This document shows positions 33,925 to 44,609 of a stretch of 64,000 nucleotides of DNA, in pieces. The DNA is from Stereum hirsutum FP-91666 SS1 (taxonomy: Eukaryota > Basidiomycota > Agaricomycetes > Russulales > Stereaceae): positions 2,021,428-2,085,427 of the forward strand of contig NW_006763135.1 of the NCBI RefSeq assembly GCF_000264905.1. Reading direction: 5' to 3'. Made by a program: the position numbers and the translations under genes. Under the pieces are notes generated by a model, which did not search any database, had not been told where the DNA came from, and saw only the letters and a list, made by a program, of their open reading frames with translations. Each line of letters begins with the position of its first letter. Position 1 is the stretch's first letter.

Positions 33925-35404
33925 TTTTTTTTTTCGAACTCCTTCTGCCTTCTCCCTTCGTATTTTACTCTCTCGTTCGTTCGTTCGTTTTTTCAGTCGG
34001 TTGTATTGTGCTGCTGTTTATTCTCTCTCTCTTTCGTCTGTGTATACATGCGCTCTCCCTCCCGCTTGGGGATGATTCAGATTCTAGACGATATACGTCG
34101 GTGTCGATAAGGTGTGTTATTGACGATATCTATAACTCAACCCTCGACGATCTGCACCTTCTCATCTCTTCTCATCTCATCTCATCTCCCTCGGGACTAA
34201 ATCCAGCCCCATCATCGGACATCCCTTCACTATTTGTCTCATCCCCTCATCTTTCACCTGGCGCCTCCATCCACGTCACCTACATAATCCATTGAGACAC
34301 ACACTTGCACCCTCCCTTGACCTTCCACTATCATAACCCTACATAGATACACACATACATACACACAACCAGTCGAAAGAAGATTCAAGAGTAGCAGTCC
34401 CCCCGTTCTCGTCAGTGTACAATTAGTCTTAGTCTTACTTATTCACGATTCACGCTTCGCTTTACAGTCGTCACAGTTGAAAAATCCGTTACTTAACCTA
34501 CTTATACCGCTCTCTCCCTCTCTTCCCTCCTCTACCTCCCTGTGCTCTATCTCTTTCACGGGCCGTTACAACATCTCAACTTGCAACTTGTGGACCCTCT
34601 CTGTCTCGTCTCGCCGATCCTAGCCACTCATTCACTTTTTTTTATTCTTCTCCGTTCAATTTATCTGCTTCGTTGAGGCTCGCATTGTGATCGTGTCTGT
34701 CTGCGTGTCTCAAGTAAGCTATTAATATCGTTTGTTGTTATAATCATAATATTAATATCTGCTGGTGGCCCCCGAAATCCTGATTGGGTGCCACAGTAGT
34801 TTGATAGGGGCTGGCGTCGGAAGTTCGTGTGGCGCCGGAAGTTCTAGGAAGGCGATTGGTTGAGGCCTGCTCCAGCTCGAACGGACTTCAAGTTGTTCAC
34901 CGACGAGAATGGCACTTCGGTTTCTTGTTCTTGTAGTCTCGCTGGGGTGATAAGCCTTGTATTGCATGAACTGCTGTGGTGCTCCGTCCCTGTCCCTTGT
35001 TCTTCATGTCCTGCCCAGCGCTCAGTAGGCTACATACTGGGCTCGTTGTGAGCTATTCTGCTTTTCTTCTCGATGCACATCGTTCTCTTGGTGCTCAAGT
35101 TCCTCCCGACCGCGGTGATACCTAGTCCTTCATCGGGCGTATTTTTGTCCGTCATCGACCCTGTGCCTCCCATCTATCAGTAGCAGGATGGACAGTTTTG
35201 GCATCCTTCCCATTGATTCCTATATCTGCCCTCGGCGTTTCTCATGCATCTGTCCCGCTCGACTTGACTGGAAGATGTCAATCCTCCCGAGCGGGAAGGA
35301 GGAGTTCCTTGTAGGTCTCCCTAGCATCGTTGTTATAGCGAAGGAGCACCTCCCTCCTCGCCGACTCGGACTCGCCGACTCGGACTCGCCGACTTTACAC
35401 CATC
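33925..35404. other. 1.5-kb spacer with microsatellites and promoter-like repeats
   Basis: No coding exon recognised. From left to right: a (CGTT)4 run at about 33973-33990, a CTCAT-rich tract at about 34157-34190, and a CACATACATA tract at about 34340-34370. There are two direct copies of GGCG[T/C]CGGAAGTTC at 34813-34826 and 34831-34844. ATTGG boxes lie at 34783 and 34855. The right end is the esterase copy B promoter. Confidence 0.5.
35357..35394 (+). repeat. 14-bp tandem repeat just upstream of esterase copy B
   Basis: CTCGCCGACTCGGA occurs at 35357-35370 and 35371-35384, then a partial copy (CTCGCCGACT) at 35385-35394, only ten bases before the ATG at 35405. It is probably transcribed as part of the leader. 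Confidence 0.7.
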
Positions 35405-36743
35405 ATGTCTCGAGCTCAGGCTGTCGACGGTGCTGCCCTCACTGGCCCCGCTACGTTCTTAGAACGCTTACAGGTCGTGAAGGACGCCTTGTTACTTCGT
35501 GAGTGTCCATCGCATGCCTTCTCTTGTCCTGCAGAGATCATATAACGACAGCGACTTGTCTTGGTATCCACCCCATCTTCAGCTTTCGTCATCTTCGTCG
35601 GTCTGTTCAGACCAGAGAACAAAGCCCGTCCGTTCGCTCGCGCCGTATACGATATCACGATCCGCTATATCGCGCATCGCGGCTGGAACATTCGGCAGTG
35701 GCTCTTTTTTCTTGGGGCACGGAACTCGACGGAGGTGTATGATGCGTGGGCGCGGAAGAATAAAATGGAGAATTTGACGGATGAGTTTGGGCTCGAGGGT
35801 GAGGAAGGAGGAGGGGCGAAGCTGCATTGGGTTGGAGCGCGGAGTTATGAGAGGGTGTTGATTTACTGCCATGGTGAGCGTTTGAGTCGTCAGTAATGAA
35901 GCATTATGGGATACTCACGGCGGGTTCAATAAGGTGGAGCGTTCTGTCTTCCTGCTAATCAGGACCAGCACCTTGGTTTCTTGAGTGCTGTGAAGCGTGA
36001 ACTCGAGAAAGCGGGAAAACCGACCGGAGTCGTCTTCCTTCCATATTGTCAGTACCTCCACTTCACTCCAACCATATCTCCTTCAGCCTCTCATATTTTT
36101 CTCTACGACAGCTCTCGCGCCGTTCGTGCCGTTCCCTGCCCAACTTCGTCAAATCAACGCGGTGGTAATTCACCTGTTAGCTAAAGGAGCATCCCCATCG
36201 AACATCATCCTCGTAGGCGATTCCGCCGGCGGGAACCTGACTCTCCAGTTCCTATCGCACACCCTGCATCCCCTCCCTGGCATCCCCGCACCTCCGACCC
36301 TCTCCACCCCACTCGCAGGCGCTCTCCTCATCTCCCCCTGGGTAACCTTCGGGACCGACTACCCCTCCTTCAAAGAAAACGACACAGTCGACAACATCAA
36401 TCAATGCACTCTCGACTACATGGCCGGTCTCGTGACGCCGGGGGTACCCCCAGGCCAGGAGCAGTGGTTCGAGCCTATCAAGTCCGATGAGACGTGGTGG
36501 CACGGGCTGGATGGGAAGGTGAGGAGGGTGATGTGCACGGTTGGGGAGTTCGAGTGTTTGAAGGATCCGATTGAAGAGTTTTCGATGACGCGGTTGAAAC
36601 CGAATGTCAAGGATTTTAGTTGGTTGGTGGAGAAGAATGGGACGCATATTGATTTTCTGTGTGATTTTCAGGTGAAGGAGGGTGGGAGGGGCGAGCCGTA
36701 TTGGAGGGTTATCTCTTGGTTGACGGACACTTTCCAGGGTTGA
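35405..36743 (+). CDS. HSL-family alpha/beta hydrolase (esterase), copy B
   Basis: Paralogue of the esterase at 15578-16870. It starts MSRAQAVDGAALTGPATFLE, then after an intron AFVIFVGLFRPENKARPF, WNIRQWLFFLGARNSTEVYDAW, the HGG oxyanion motif at the CYCHG|GAFCLPA junction, and the short exon DQHLGFLSAVKRELEKAGKP. The nucleophile motif is SNIILVGDSAGGNLTLQFL; the acid is probably in CLKDPIEEFSM and the base in KNGTHIDFLC. It ends VISWLTDTFQG, the same C-terminus as copy A (VISWLNDTFQG). Five exons, intron positions matching copy A. All catalytic elements are present, so it should be active. Substrate unknown. Confidence 0.9.
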
Positions 36744-37060
36744 GGATGGGCGCTTTTATCACTGCGTTGAGGCTGTATGTAGTTAGCTTTTGAACTTGTG
36801 CAACCGAGGACAGCTCCCCTTGCGCTGACAGGCGTGAATCATGGTACAAGACACAGTATAAAGGAGCATCCATTATGGGACAATGAGTATAAACATGAAC
36901 ATAGGTAGGAACATAAGCGGGGTAACTGCATAGCATTTATAAAATTCAAAACGGAGAACAAATCTCAAGGGATGGTCATGTCATAAAAGAAGAAGACAAC
37001 AATAGAAGGAAGTACACTCTCGGGCTCCGTCGAGACAGTCCGTGCATCCCGTTAACGAAC
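36744..37060. other. Convergent spacer esterase B / SNX3
   Basis: 317 bp of 3'UTR from both sides; I see nothing else in it. Confidence 0.5.
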
Positions 37061-37831
37061 TTACAACCACTGAGACTTGTCCCAGGAGGGATCCTGGAGG
37101 AACGCGCAGAGTACCTTGCTCCCAGTCTGGGCGAGCACGCAATAAGCGACAATGCATGACGATAGACGACGAGAAGGAATTCAGCCACCTCATTCATATG
37201 CCGAACCCACTCTACGAGCATGTTCGTAGAAAGATGAAAACGCACCTGAAGCAATGGGTGGCCAGCGACCACGCTCAAGAACCTCTCGAGACCCTCTCGC
37301 CTGGCCTCGATGACTTCGTCCGAGAAGCGGTTGGTGAACACCTTGCCAGGAAGAGGAGGAATGTTCACGCGGCTAGATTCACGCTCGAGGATGTCGCGGA
37401 AGGCTTCAAAGTCGGAATATCGTCGGCGAACCAGAGAATGACGCAGCTTGAAAGCAGGGATGTTTGTCTAGCAGGGTGTACAATATGTTGAGCACAAGTA
37501 CGATGACGCCGGAGCCACTGTCGACCATACGCACCTTGCACACGATCTCGTAATCAGTGTACATCTTCCTCCCAAAGCCTGTGTATCATTCATAAGCCTA
37601 GCTCCACTTGAAATGGATTGTATCATGAGCGGACGTACCGTGGGTTTGTGGGTTTCTAACTTCAATCTCGAGGAAGCTCTCCGGGACACTGTACATCTCC
37701 TCGATCTAGGTAAACTCAACATCTGACGCCTGATAACCTACTTGCTTTACATTGCGCACCGTTTGACCGCGACCAGAGAGCAGTGGTTCCTCGAAGGCGC
37801 TGCTCCGTGCAAAGGGGGATACAGTCGTCAT
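37061..37831 (-). CDS. SNX3: Sorting nexin 3 (PX domain)
   Basis: A PX-domain retromer cargo adaptor (yeast Grd19/Snx3) that binds PI3P on early endosomes. Exons read [12 protein letters not shown] with [47 protein letters not shown], and a large exon [20 protein letters not shown] through the conserved PX proline loop [14 protein letters not shown] to [18 protein letters not shown]. The last exon is [21 protein letters not shown]. The RRYSDF motif and the PPLPGK loop are the PI3P-binding signatures. Start at 37831 ([11 protein letters not shown]) is the first ATG in this exon. An acceptor-like CTCTCGCAG upstream near 37905 suggests a 5'UTR intron or an extra small N-terminal exon. About 160 residues, normal for Snx3. 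It sits between esterase copy B and the esterase pseudogene. Confidence 0.88.
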
Positions 37832-38584
37832 CGTGAGCGGGGGTGGTGGGTGTGAGGTAGCTGTATCGACTGCTATAGGCGCCGCAGGTGGTGGCCAGTC
37901 CCTGCGAGAGATAGTCAATATAATGGATGGTTAGTTTCCGTGGTCATGTTGGGTGTATGCAACAGGACAACGACTGGGGAAATACTGACCAAACGGAAGG
38001 TCTACCAGTTAAACTTCGTCAAAGCTGCTCTTAGTTCGTCTGAGAAGAGCGAATACAGTCAGAGATACGCCACAGGTCACTGCTGTGCCTCTCTCGCGTG
38101 GCGCGCACGTGTATACAATAGGAAGGGCTAGCCACAGTCCCGGTTTCGATGTCAGTTTTTGTACTCGATCTCTCATATCGACTGGAGCGATATATTCTTA
38201 TGAGCTACCTTCTCATCGCATACCGTGAACTCTCTTCTTGAACTGTCACTCTTGGTATCTTCGCATGTTCTCCAGGGCTTACTCCAGACTCGAATGACCG
38301 TCGCGGTGTGCTCTATTCAAAGATCTCGGTTCATCAGTGCCCACACATCTAGTCAACCTAAACGGGATGCTATATTCACCTTTTCCTGCGAACATCTCAC
38401 GACGAGTAGAAGGGTAAATCTTACAAATTCGAACGAGATATGGACCCGCCTTGTGCTTCGTCAGTGCAGGAGGTTGGCCCTTTACCCACCATGGATAGAA
38501 CCTTAATTTCTTAAGCTTCTTGAAGTTTGTGAAATGCTCTCAGTAGTCTTCCTAGCCTGGGTGGGCACGGTCACGTCGATCGAT
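37832..38584. other. Spacer upstream of SNX3 and the esterase pseudogene
   Basis: No supported gene. A plus-strand open frame of 93 codons at 38225-38506 has no recognisable domain. The region may contain the lost promoter of the pseudogene. Confidence 0.4.
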
Positions 38585-39780
38585 TTTCCTCACCTCTCTG
38601 AACCCCCCTCATCGTATGAGCGTCTGAAGGTGCTCAAAGACCTGCTATTTCTGCGCAAGCTACAGTTGGCATTTTCCCCACCATCGCAGAATGAACTTAC
38701 TTATACTCCCGTACAGCCTTCGCCCTCATGATCGTTCCGTTCAAAGATGAAAGTAGGGGACGTTCATGGCGACGACCTGCCTACGACTCTTCCGTCCACT
38801 ATATCGCATCGTGTTCATGGAATCTTGGTCAGAATCTTTCCATCCTTGGTACCGACTAGACGGAGGTTTACGATGCCTGGACCCGAGAGAGGTAGGCAGA
38901 TAACATCGGGGACGCCATAGGCTAAGGTGCGAAGCTACATTGTGTGGGCCCCAGGTGCCACGACCGTGTGTTGCTTTGAATGCATGGCAAGTAGTACAGG
39001 CGCATGCTTTCCGCATACTATCTTGAACCCCGTATTGATGGATTCCAATTTTGGCAGGTGGTGGGGTTGTTTACCTGCACATCCTAATCAGCATCTGGAT
39101 TTTCTCTCCGGCATTCAAACTACATTCGAACGCGCTAAAACTCCGGTCGGAGTAGCCATGTTAGCGTGTTGTGCGTGTATCGATTACTTGGTTCAACTAC
39201 ACGAAGTATGTACTGCTTCCGAGATCCTGGCGAGGTGGCGCTCACACCGTCTTCGCCATTTCCGGCAGAACTCCGTCAGGTCACTGCAGCTGTTAATCAT
39301 TGACTCGTCAAAGGGGTCTCTCCGTCCAGGCTGATCATAGGAGGAGATTCAGCTGGTGGCGATCTGGTTCTCCTGCTTTTGTCTCATTCTCTTCACCCGT
39401 TTCCCCTCCTGACTGTTCGTCACCACTCGCCGACGTACTACTTGTCTCTCAGTGGGCATCGTTCCGCATGGACTGGCCATCATTAAAGAGTAACGATGAA
39501 AAAGACACTCTCAGGCTTCGGATGTAGCCTGGTGGAAAGGACTAGATGTCTTGGTGACGATGACGATGAACACTGTGGGAGGGGTAGTGTCTTCGAGATC
39601 CCATAGAGGAGTTCGCCGAAGACAAGGCTTGAAACGAACATCAAGGCTCTCACTTGTTTGGTGGAGAAGAATGGGGTGCACATAAAATTTTTCTATAACA
39701 TTATTGTTGATGAGCGCGAGCGGAACATTGTAGATCAAGATGCCATGTCATGGTGACAGGATACTTTCAGTGAACCCTGA
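38585..39780 (+). pseudogene. Decayed third copy of the HSL-family esterase
   Basis: Segments in several frames match copies A and B in order: SSYERLKVLKDLLFLRK (N-terminal helix), AYDSSVHYIA with WNLGQNLSILGTD then a stop and TEVYDAW, and KTPVGVAMLA (cf. KPTGVVFLPY). Next come LRQVTAAVNH, a stop, LVKGVSPSRLIIGGDSAGGDL (nucleophile motif retained; here split as LVKGVSPSR and LIIGGDSAGGDL), LVEKNGVHI and finally DTFSEP before a stop. In-frame stops, frame changes and loss of the CLKDPIEEF acid region show it is dead. Its order and spacing match the intact genes, so it arose by gene duplication rather than reverse transcription. Confidence 0.85.
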
Positions 39781-39990
39781 GCTGGCAGTGTCTACTCTTG
39801 TGTTATCGTACATGATTCATTGTCGATCTATTGCTCAACATCTACCAATCCGCAGATAATCCTGTGTCGTCCATCGGCTAGTCCTTCTATAAACCGTGTG
39901 TGAGGTCTTTCTCCGTTTCCGTCAAATGTAGTCTAATTCTATAAAGGTCCAGACGTTAACATAGAACCACGACCAAGAAATGAGTACATA

Positions 39991-40485
39991 CTATGAAGTC
40001 ACGAGTCTGTCCAAAGTATTTGTCCAGAGTGCGATATCTGTTGCCTCCGATGCAAGCATCACAGAGGCACCTTCCTGTGAAAGGCCGTAGATGCTTTCTT
40101 GCAACGCAGAGCTTGTCGCTTCGCCCCGATGGACATCCGCCAATATCGCTGTCGGCACCAGGTGGAGTGTTTCGTTGAGTACGTCCATCGCATAACTATC
40201 AGAGAAACCAGCCGCAAGGTTGTGTATGATGGTCGCAGTTGCTCCAACAACCAGTATAGCGTCCGCTTTGGGCAAAGAACCTCTCGGTCGAGATGAACCC
40301 TGGTGGTCGGTTTGCACAGGAATACCCGTCTGGTACTCGATATCGTTGCGGTCAAACTGTTGGACAGCTTGTGGAGAGGAAATGACGCGAACTCTCCAAC
40401 CACGGACGTGTGCATGGGCAATGAGGGCGCTCAAGATGTGCGTCGATATTCCATGGCGTCCGTCACAGACGAACAGGTAAATCAT
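39991..40485 (-). CDS. HFCD flavoprotein-like protein, divergent copy
   Basis: A single-exon 164-residue protein of the flavoprotein (HFCD, phosphopantothenoylcysteine decarboxylase-like) fold. It starts MIYLFVCDGRHGISTHILSA, then GWRVRVISSPQAVQQFDRND and ADAILVVGATATIIHNLAAG, ending AMDVLNETLHLVPTAI and GASVMLASE. It is paralogous along its length to the gene at 40618-41118 and lies 132 bp downstream of it on the same strand. The FMN/substrate motifs of the family are eroded: the PASANT-type element is GATATII and the PxMN-type asparagine is replaced (ILADVHRG). It therefore may not be an active decarboxylase. It could be a regulator or a degenerate copy, though the frame is intact. An in-frame extension upstream of the ATG exists without another ATG. 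Confidence 0.7.
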   Translation of the reverse strand: MIYLFVCDGRHGISTHILSALIAHAHVRGWRVRVISSPQAVQQFDRNDIEYQTGIPVQTDHQGSSRPRGSLPKADAILVVGATATIIHNLAAGFSDSYAMDVLNETLHLVPTAILADVHRGEATSSALQESIYGLSQEGASVMLASEATDIALWTNTLDRLVTS

Positions 40486-40617
40486 CTTGGTGGCTTCAGA
40501 TGTCGCGATGCGTGCAGGCCTGCCCGGCACTACAGGCCGACCTCCGTAGACACGCCCTGAAGCCCTGTAAATAGCTATTGAGCGCTCGTTGACCTTTCTC
40601 TGAAAGAAAAGCTATTC

Positions 40618-41118
40618 TTACTGAATAGCGTCAATAGCGTCCAAAGATGTCATCCAGGGGAACGAATTGAGCTTGCCACTGCCAGAACCAGCTGCATGTG
40701 GCTCAAAGCCATGTCTTCCTAGCAGAACGGCGATGCCTCGGTCATAAAGCGCACGAACACTCTCTTGAAATGGACGGCGACTGGCAAGACTGGTGTTGAC
40801 GAAAGGGAGAATGGCTGTCGGTATCGACGTAGTCTCGATCTGTGTTAAAACGTCCATGGGCCCATTGAGCATGAGACGACGACGGGCAAGCCGATTTATG
40901 GTGTTGAATGTCGCTGGGGCTATGATAATTGCGTCGGGCTGTGTGTGTGCCGTCTGTTCGTTGACGATGTCATCGTCGGAGATTCCGAAATATCTAGCAG
41001 CGCGGGGAGTGAGGCTGGTTCGAACGTCCCAGCCGTGCTGTCGAGCAAGCGAGACAAGCTGTCGGAAGAGTGGCGCGGGGCCTGCAGCGCACACGATGAT
41101 CCTCAAAACCTTGGCCAT
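40618..41118 (-). CDS. HFCD flavoprotein (PPC-decarboxylase-like), actinobacterial type
   Basis: A 166-residue single-exon flavoprotein-domain protein. The start MAKVLRIIVCAAGPAPLFRQ is followed by RQHGWDVRTSLTPRAARYFG. The element IIIAPATFNTINRLA corresponds to the PASANT motif, and AILPFVNTSLASRRPFQE to the PxMN substrate loop with its asparagine kept. It ends with GRHGFEPHAAGSGSGKL and FPWMTSLDAI. The wording of the last three elements is, from my knowledge of the family, much closer to short flavoproteins of actinobacteria (Streptomyces and relatives) than to fungal Cab3/Hal3. No cysteine-containing ACGD-type motif of true PPC decarboxylases is visible, so the reaction is probably different. 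Intronless in an intron-rich region, with a tandem divergent copy next to it. Horizontal origin is a reasonable inference, not shown. Confidence 0.83.
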   Translation of the reverse strand: MAKVLRIIVCAAGPAPLFRQLVSLARQHGWDVRTSLTPRAARYFGISDDDIVNEQTAHTQPDAIIIAPATFNTINRLARRRLMLNGPMDVLTQIETTSIPTAILPFVNTSLASRRPFQESVRALYDRGIAVLLGRHGFEPHAAGSGSGKLNSFPWMTSLDAIDAIQ

Positions 41119-41817
41119 ACTACACACGCAAGAGAGTGAGCTCGGTTTGTAGAAACAAGGATGATAACAAGTAGCCTTTGCCTGCTAAGCCAATTTGGGA
41201 CAACGTCCAGAAGAGTGCCGAGGGTGGCGAAGGTTGTGAGGAATGCTTGTAGATTGTGAGCGTAGGAAGCAAAAATGGAGATAAGATAATTAGTCTGCAA
41301 GGTTCAACTGAACAAGAGCAGGGTCTGGTGAAGGTTATGAAATGAACATTCTCTAGATGTGCGCTGAAATATGACTCGGAGTTTATTTGATCGTTCAGAG
41401 AACTCCGCCTTTCACTGCCTCTGCTAAGGGGTTTATCATGACAATCAGCGTTTCATAGTATACGCGTGTCCTTGCTTTCAGCCGAAGCGTTATAAATCGT
41501 CATCACGGGAAGGCACAAAGGTCCTAGAGGCCCTAGGCTGTGATACAAAGCAACGTCAATAAAGAAAGGTATATGTCATGGAAATGATATAGATGGAATA
41601 TCTGATAAATATGACACGGGGACACCCTCAGGGATGTGCAACGAACGAGGAAGAATGTAAGGAGCAATATAATGCTCTGACTTCCGCGGCCTGCGCCTGC
41701 TTCTCATCCGGCAGATAATTCCATATTAGGACAGGAGCGGGTCGGACGCTCTTTTCCAGCTCTTTCCTGGCTCGGTTCAAGAGATGCCGACAAAATCGGT
41801 CATGCTACGAGGAAGGG
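41119..41817. other. Spacer: flavoprotein promoter and 3' flank of next gene
   Basis: No coding exon seen. The part near 41119-41300 is the probable promoter of the flavoprotein pair. Confidence 0.45.
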
Positions 41818-44174
41818 TCAGCATTGACCACCAAAAGGAGCGACACGGTTGATTCCCACCTCGATCCGGACATGGGGTTGAAGAAGAACATATGACACTT
41901 GAAAGTGAAACAGGAGTTGCCCGAGGTCGTGCGCCAGTTGCATGCAAGTCCAGCTTGGACCCTGCGTTATGGGAAGGTCATCACGGGCTGCGGCCGATAT
42001 CAAGGGAGAAAACATCGACGCCAAGGCCTGACGAGCATCGTCTCGCACAGACTCGAAAGAAGGGCAAGAATGATGACACTCATCACCCATGCATGCATGC
42101 AAAGCGAAGTGATGACCCGTCTATGGAAAGGTTTTCTGTTCGTCAGACCCTTGCTTATGATACATTGAGGCTAGGACTCACTACTGCCATAGCCTCCGTC
42201 TGATAACCCACTACCTTACACAGATAATCGTGGTATGCGCGAAGCAGCTCAAGGACAGACGGTCCTTCGTTGTTGTTGTGATTTTGAACAGCCAATAAGA
42301 CCTATACGTGACTGACGTGAGAAGTTGGTTCGGAATACTGTTCCATATGGGAACTCACAGCGATAATCCAGTCTTGCACACTGTCCACACAAGACTGGCG
42401 CAGCCGCTGAGGAATACTTATGTTAGCTGATGACAACAACAGAGGTAAGTCTGAAAGACTCACGTCGTGAAGTCGAGCCACGAGCTCAAACTCTAGTCCG
42501 GCGTTACCGGGGTGATATAGAATGAGCTTCATTCTTTTCAACTCTGACAGAGAGTTTGGTGCGGAAGGATCGGGTACAAGATCCAGATATCTGCGGCGCC
42601 CAGACCTAAATGATGTTAGAATATCAGCATGACATGATTATTCGAAAGGAGACAAAGGCGTCCAGACCTCAGATCCAGCGAATTACGGTAGTCCTGACGG
42701 ATCCACAGAAAGTTCGTTTCAGACCGAGAGCGAGACGATGGATTTAGTTGACCCAAACTCCATGCAGCCCGCTTTTGACGCTCGGTCTGGAAGTGAGAGC
42801 CCAATAGCTGGATGTCCAACCAGGATGTCGACGTAGTTACGTCTCCAACGGGTTCCATTAACGTGAAGTCGATGATCAAATCCGTTTTCAAGCTGGCGGG
42901 AGCTGCATTGGCACTTGTTGGATCTTGTGCGTCCAGATCCTCACGAAGGACAGCTAAAAGCCCGACGACAAGGTCCTGGCCACCGTCCGCTATCACAAAC
43001 GATTGCGTGGCGGCGAAGACTGTGGTGTTGTTGTCATGCAAAGTGGCGATACGCAAAGCAAAATGGGCCACGCAGTCTTCGAGTGCGCTACTCTTGCGGT
43101 ACGGCAATACAGCCGCTTCGCAGATGCACTTGTACCAGAATTGAGCAACTCTGTGCTCGGGATCGGGAAGGCTAATAACAGTAGATAATTAGATTGAGAT
43201 CATTAAGGGCCGACGATGCCGACGTACTCTTCATTATCGTCTACGATGCCAACGCGGCATCTCGCACACAGCAGTCCACCTAGCCTCCTGGAGTTTAACC
43301 TAGCAGCCAAACGAGCCGTGGGAGATCGCGCGTATGGACTAGCCCGACTTGGACCTCCAATATCTGGAATAAAGACGGGTCAGAGCGGTTAGATAATTTC
43401 GGAGTAAGTTAGTAAGATTTACCTGAAGGGTAAAAATACATTAAACTCCCCTCGTGGGAATAGGGTGACCCTGTTACAGAGGCTGGATATGGTTGTGGCG
43501 GTATGATGAGTCGTTCCATCGATGGGCGACCCCCTCTAAGTCGTATGGGGTCTGATTCTGCGCTACGACTAAAATAAAACCAAAAACAATACATTGTTAC
43601 GACTGCAAGAGACAAAACAGGGGACGAGTCAAACCTCCTGCTGCGAAGCCCTAGGCTCGCCTCCCGCAGTGCCCTCGACACTTGGTGATACATAGGTTCC
43701 TCTGATTGCGGAAGACGATCATAGACGATGGCACAATACCGTTGGCCGTTTGTAAAGCGGAAAGCCCAGGTAAACTTAGAAAGTAGGCCTGGAGTCACGA
43801 GATTAGAGATAGATCCTAAAACAGGTATACTAACAGCACACGTAGACCAACCGACCTCCTTGGTATATCCGAATCTCGTAGTCCTCAGCAATTTCTGTAT
43901 AGGCATCCTCTGTTGTACCCGAGTAATTGAGGGTAGAGGGAAATGTGCCGAAAATCAGTCATCCATCAGGATAATAAAAAATTAGTTGATCCTCACCTTC
44001 GCGGAACCGATGTCTACTCTCGTCCAACCATCGGAATTCTTTTTCATCAAGTTTGACCACAAATCGACTTCCAACCACGATATCGGGAGATGCTGGGGGC
44101 CAGCCCAGAATGCCATTAGTGTTGATAGAAGTTGAGACATATTCCTGCCAATCGCGTGCAGATGTATACGCCAT
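41818..44174 (-). CDS. Orphan multi-exon protein
   Basis: About eight exons with consistent GT...AG joins. It starts MAYTSARDWQEYVSTSIN, with VVGSRFVVKLDEKEFRWLDE in exon 1. Then EDAYTEIAEDYEIRIYQGG, SKFTWAFRFTNGQRYCAIVY, a Pro-rich exon (RPSMERLIIPPQPYPASV), and an exon with a CxxC (RLGGLLCARCRVGIVDDNEE). A large exon LPDPEHRVAQFWYKCICEAA through AHFALRIATLHDNNTTVFAA follows, then MKLILYHPGNAGLEFELVAR, LRQSCVDSVQDWIIA and LLAVQNHNNNEGPSVLELLR. The last exon is TGHHFALHACMGDECHHSC to HVRIEVGINRVAPFGGQC. No signal peptide or membrane helix. I do not recognise the family. The in-register exons make a real gene likely. Confidence 0.65.
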
Positions 44175-44609
44175 TGTGCTGCGCGACCACGTTCGAAGTC
44201 GAGGGAGAAAGAGGAAGGGAGAGAGAGAGGGACAACACCAATGACTCGGGTGTCCTAGGATTTAATGCTGTACATTTGCATAGCTTGCCCGGTCCTGAAA
44301 CGATCTGTGTAGAATGATCTAAGTGATTACTCCCCCGGCAGGAGCCTTGCTATGCTTCCATGTGTTGGAGCCAGGAGATGGGAAGGCAGCTGCACGAGGT
44401 ATCTTCATGGGCGCTTGTGAGATCATGATCCAGCGCATCACATCATCCTAGCAGTGAAGGACTGAGGAAATGATAGCATTCCCAGTATCGTGGAAGCAAG
44501 TAATTCGTCGTGCGACCAGTGAGTAAATAAATGATTACAATGTCCAGAGTAGCAGACCAAGGGAGGCCAATAGAATCTAAAGGAGAGTAATACTTTAAGA
44601 TAATGCGAA
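44175..44609. other. Spacer: promoter of orphan gene and 3'UTR of carrier
   Basis: No gene seen. The minus-strand frame of the carrier can be read on to 44443 if its last intron is retained. Confidence 0.5.

Noticed and set aside
15578..39780. Possible transposon cause for the three esterase copies
   Set aside because: No terminal inverted repeats, target duplications, LTRs or transposase fragments were seen near any copy. The pseudogene keeps the order and spacing of the intact genes, so ordinary gene duplication is enough.
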